Below are positions 8,005-9,451 of a DNA stretch of 9,451 bases, in pieces. The stretch is from an uncultured Flavobacterium sp. (GTDB taxonomy: Bacteria > Bacteroidota > Bacteroidia > Flavobacteriales > Flavobacteriaceae). The translations under genes were made by a program, and so were the position numbers. Every line of letters starts with the position of its first letter. Position 1 is the stretch's first letter. The stretch covers positions 1 to 9,451 of the forward strand of contig NZ_CAMLIX010000191.1 of NCBI RefSeq assembly GCF_946479975.1, given 5' to 3'. The notes below the pieces were generated by a model. That model did not search any database. It was given only the letters and a program-made list of their open reading frames with translations, and was not told the origin of the DNA.

Positions 8005-8154
8005 GTTAAAATTTTGTTTTAAAATTTCTCTTTAGAATGATTTAAATCTGTTATAAGCTGAAAAACAAAGAAGTAATTTTCAAGCTTCTTAAAAAAAAGT
8101 TAAAAATCACAAATTAGAGCCTCAGAACTGAGAAAACAACAAAATTGAATTCGA

Positions 8155-8162
8155 TATATTTG
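8155..8162 (+). promoter_or_regulatory. -7 element for the serine hydrolase gene
   Basis: TATATTTG matches the Bacteroidota consensus TAnnTTTG exactly. Transcription would start about six or seven bases downstream, near 8169, leaving a leader of under ten bases before the ATG at 8176 or about thirteen before the in-frame ATG at 8182. No good TTG box is seen upstream at the usual spacing. Confidence -1.
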
Positions 8163-8175
8163 TTTTTAAAGAACG

Positions 8176-9378
8176 ATGCAAATGATTTTCCTTAAAAAAA
8201 CAAAGATACCACAAATACTTTTCTCTCTAATAGTTTTAAGCTCTTGCGGGCAAAACAAAAAAACTGATACAGCTGTTACAGATGCGGTTGAAGATACATT
8301 ACCTAAAATGAAGCCGTTAGCTGCGGAAAAAAAAGTTTCTCAGGCTTTCAAAAATTCAGTTGTTGGCAGAATAAATCATTTTTACAACAAAAACTGGCCA
8401 AATAATACCATGAACGGAAGTTTCTTAGTTGCGAAAGATGGAGAGATTTTATTTGAAAAATATAACGGATTTGCGAATAAAAATGAGGGAACAAAAATAA
8501 CTCCCGAAACGCCTGTTCAAATTGCATCAGTAAGTAAGGTACTAACTGCAACGGCAGTTTTGAAATTGGTAAATGCTGGTAAAATAGATTTGGACCAAAA
8601 AGTGAACACGATTTTAAAAACTTTTCCATACGAAGAATGCACGATAAGAATGCTGTTAAGCCATCGTAGTGGAATGCGCAATTATGCTTATTTTACAGAC
8701 AGAGATAAATCGATCTGGGATCGACACAATCAACTTACAAATAAAGATATTCTGAATATTCTAGCAACAAAAGATATTGGTTTAGAAGCCAAAACAGGAA
8801 CACGTTTTAGTTACTGTAATACCAATTATGCTATGCTGGCACTTATTATTGAGAAAGTTACAGGACTGACTTATAAAGAAGCAATGTCTGAAATGATTTT
8901 CAAACCGCTGGGAATGAAAAACACTTATATTTTTGATGATGATAAAGACCGTAAAAAAATTGTTCCTTCTTATAAAGGAAACGGTGTAGAAATTGGTTTT
9001 GATTATTTGGATAATGTATACGGAGATAAAAATGTTTTTTCTACAGCGCGAGATCTTTTAAAGTTTGATAGAGCAAGACAATCACCAGATTTTTTAAAGC
9101 CAGAATTACTGAAACAAGTTTATACCGGTTACAGCAATGAACGTAAAGGAACTAAAAATTACGGTCTCGGAATTCGAATGATCAATTGGGAAACAGGACA
9201 AAATTATTATTTCCATAACGGATGGTGGCACGGAAACACCTCATCTTATATTACTTTGATGAATGAAGGCGTTACGATTATAGCTCTTTCTAATAAAATG
9301 ACTAGAAACACGTATGCGGTTAGAAAATTAGCTCCAATCTTTGGAGATTATCCTTTCAATTTTAAAGACGAAGAATAA
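8176..9378 (+). CDS. Lipoprotein serine hydrolase, beta-lactamase/penicillin-binding-protein fold (PF00144-type)
   Basis: This 400-residue protein has a lipoprotein signal: KK at 7-8, a hydrophobic core at 13-21, and lipobox LSSC with the lipidated cysteine at C24. A flexible linker of about 35 residues follows. The catalytic domain has S118-V-S-K121 (SxxK, with the nucleophile serine and general-base lysine), LLSHRSG at 160-166, Y213-C-N215 (YxN-like), and H347-N-G349 in place of the KTG motif. This set is typical of the class C beta-lactamase/DD-peptidase/esterase family. Substrates in the family range from peptidoglycan peptides and D-amino-acid peptides to esters, so the substrate cannot be named and resistance should not be assumed. 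No acidic stretch follows C24, so there is no obvious surface-export signal of the Bacteroidota type; a periplasm-facing position is the simpler inference. ATG 8182, two codons later, is an equally possible start. The gene stands alone, divergent from the oxidoreductase. Confidence -1.
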   Translation: MQMIFLKKTKIPQILFSLIVLSSCGQNKKTDTAVTDAVEDTLPKMKPLAAEKKVSQAFKNSVVGRINHFYNKNWPNNTMNGSFLVAKDGEILFEKYNGFANKNEGTKITPETPVQIASVSKVLTATAVLKLVNAGKIDLDQKVNTILKTFPYEECTIRMLLSHRSGMRNYAYFTDRDKSIWDRHNQLTNKDILNILATKDIGLEAKTGTRFSYCNTNYAMLALIIEKVTGLTYKEAMSEMIFKPLGMKNTYIFDDDKDRKKIVPSYKGNGVEIGFDYLDNVYGDKNVFSTARDLLKFDRARQSPDFLKPELLKQVYTGYSNERKGTKNYGLGIRMINWETGQNYYFHNGWWHGNTSSYITLMNEGVTIIALSNKMTRNTYAVRKLAPIFGDYPFNFKDEE

Positions 9379-9379
9379 C

Positions 9380-9415
9380 AAAATTTTTCTGAAAGTTTTA
9401 GCAGAAAGTAATTTT
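9380..9415 (+). terminator. Possible weak terminator after the serine hydrolase gene
   Basis: TTTCTG (9386-9391) pairs with CAGAAA (9402-9407) around a ten-base loop. The flanking AAAATT (9380-9385) pairs with AATTTT (9410-9415) across a two-base GT bulge. The stem begins two bases after the stop codon. It is AT-rich and lacks a long T-run, so termination would be weak. Confidence -1.
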
Positions 9416-9423
9416 AAATACTC

Positions 9424-9431
9424 TAAATTTG
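9424..9431 (+). promoter_or_regulatory. -7 element probably serving a gene beyond the right edge
   Basis: TAAATTTG matches TAnnTTTG exactly and is followed by GCAAAC, a context common at flavobacterial promoters. It suggests a plus-strand transcription unit starting just outside the window. No TTG box is seen at the usual spacing, and the downstream gene is not visible. Confidence -1.
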
Positions 9432-9451
9432 CAAACTTATTTTTGGGGTCG

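Larger units (their letters stand above)
7935..8175. other. Divergent intergenic region holding promoters for both flanking genes
   Basis: This region of about 240 AT-rich bases lies between two divergently transcribed genes. TAnnTTTG-type elements face each gene (listed separately). No clear TTG (-33) box at the usual spacing accompanies them, and no operator-like palindrome or coding frame stands out. The two promoters lie about 150 bases apart, so shared regulation is possible but not shown. Confidence -1.

Noticed and set aside
8068..8090. Inverted repeat AAGAAG/CTTCTT followed by an A-run in the divergent region
   Set aside because: The six-base AT-rich stem with an 11-base loop is expected by chance here. 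It lies between two divergent promoters, where a terminator would have no gene to serve.
8348..8629. Minus-strand 93-codon open frame
   Set aside because: It is antisense to the serine hydrolase, across its catalytic SxxK region. It has no recognisable domain.

Overview
The window looks like a chromosomal segment of a Flavobacterium-like member of the Bacteroidota. The evidence is AT-rich DNA, promoter-like TAnnTTTG (-7) elements, A/T-rich leaders with little Shine-Dalgarno signal, a huge secreted protein of the kind usually exported by the type IX secretion system (T9SS), and a Bacteroidota-style lipoprotein. The assignment rests on style and protein family, not on a marker gene.

Layout. 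(1) Positions 1-6067, minus strand: one uninterrupted reading frame of 2022 codons, starting at 6067 and running off the left edge. It begins with a signal peptide, continues through a long series of DUF11-like/beta-sandwich segments, and enters a tandem array of Ig-like repeats (units of 81, 96, 81 and at least 49 residues) that the window cuts. All plus-strand open frames inside it are antisense shadows. (2) Positions 6068-6649: an AT-rich gap (about 23% GC over 6121-6420) with no convincing gene. (3) Positions 6650-6685: a strong intrinsic terminator for the next gene. (4) Positions 6732-7934, minus strand: a 400-residue NAD(P)-dependent oxidoreductase resembling the lysine-ketoglutarate reductase half of animal AASS and the alanine dehydrogenase/transhydrogenase/saccharopine dehydrogenase group. 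(5) Positions 7935-8175: a divergent intergenic region with -7 elements facing both ways. (6) Positions 8176-9378, plus strand: a 400-residue lipoprotein serine hydrolase of the beta-lactamase/penicillin-binding-protein fold. (7) Positions 9379-9451: a weak hairpin and a -7 element that probably serves a gene beyond the right edge.

The three genes appear to be separate transcription units. The oxidoreductase is insulated from the giant gene by its terminator and a gap of over 600 bases, and the hydrolase is divergent. I see no operon and no evidence that they work together. Nothing here amounts to a clear new multi-gene system. The most notable items are the giant repeat-bearing surface protein, whose Ig-like repeats are encoded by DNA of two different base compositions, and the stand-alone lysine-ketoglutarate-reductase-like enzyme.
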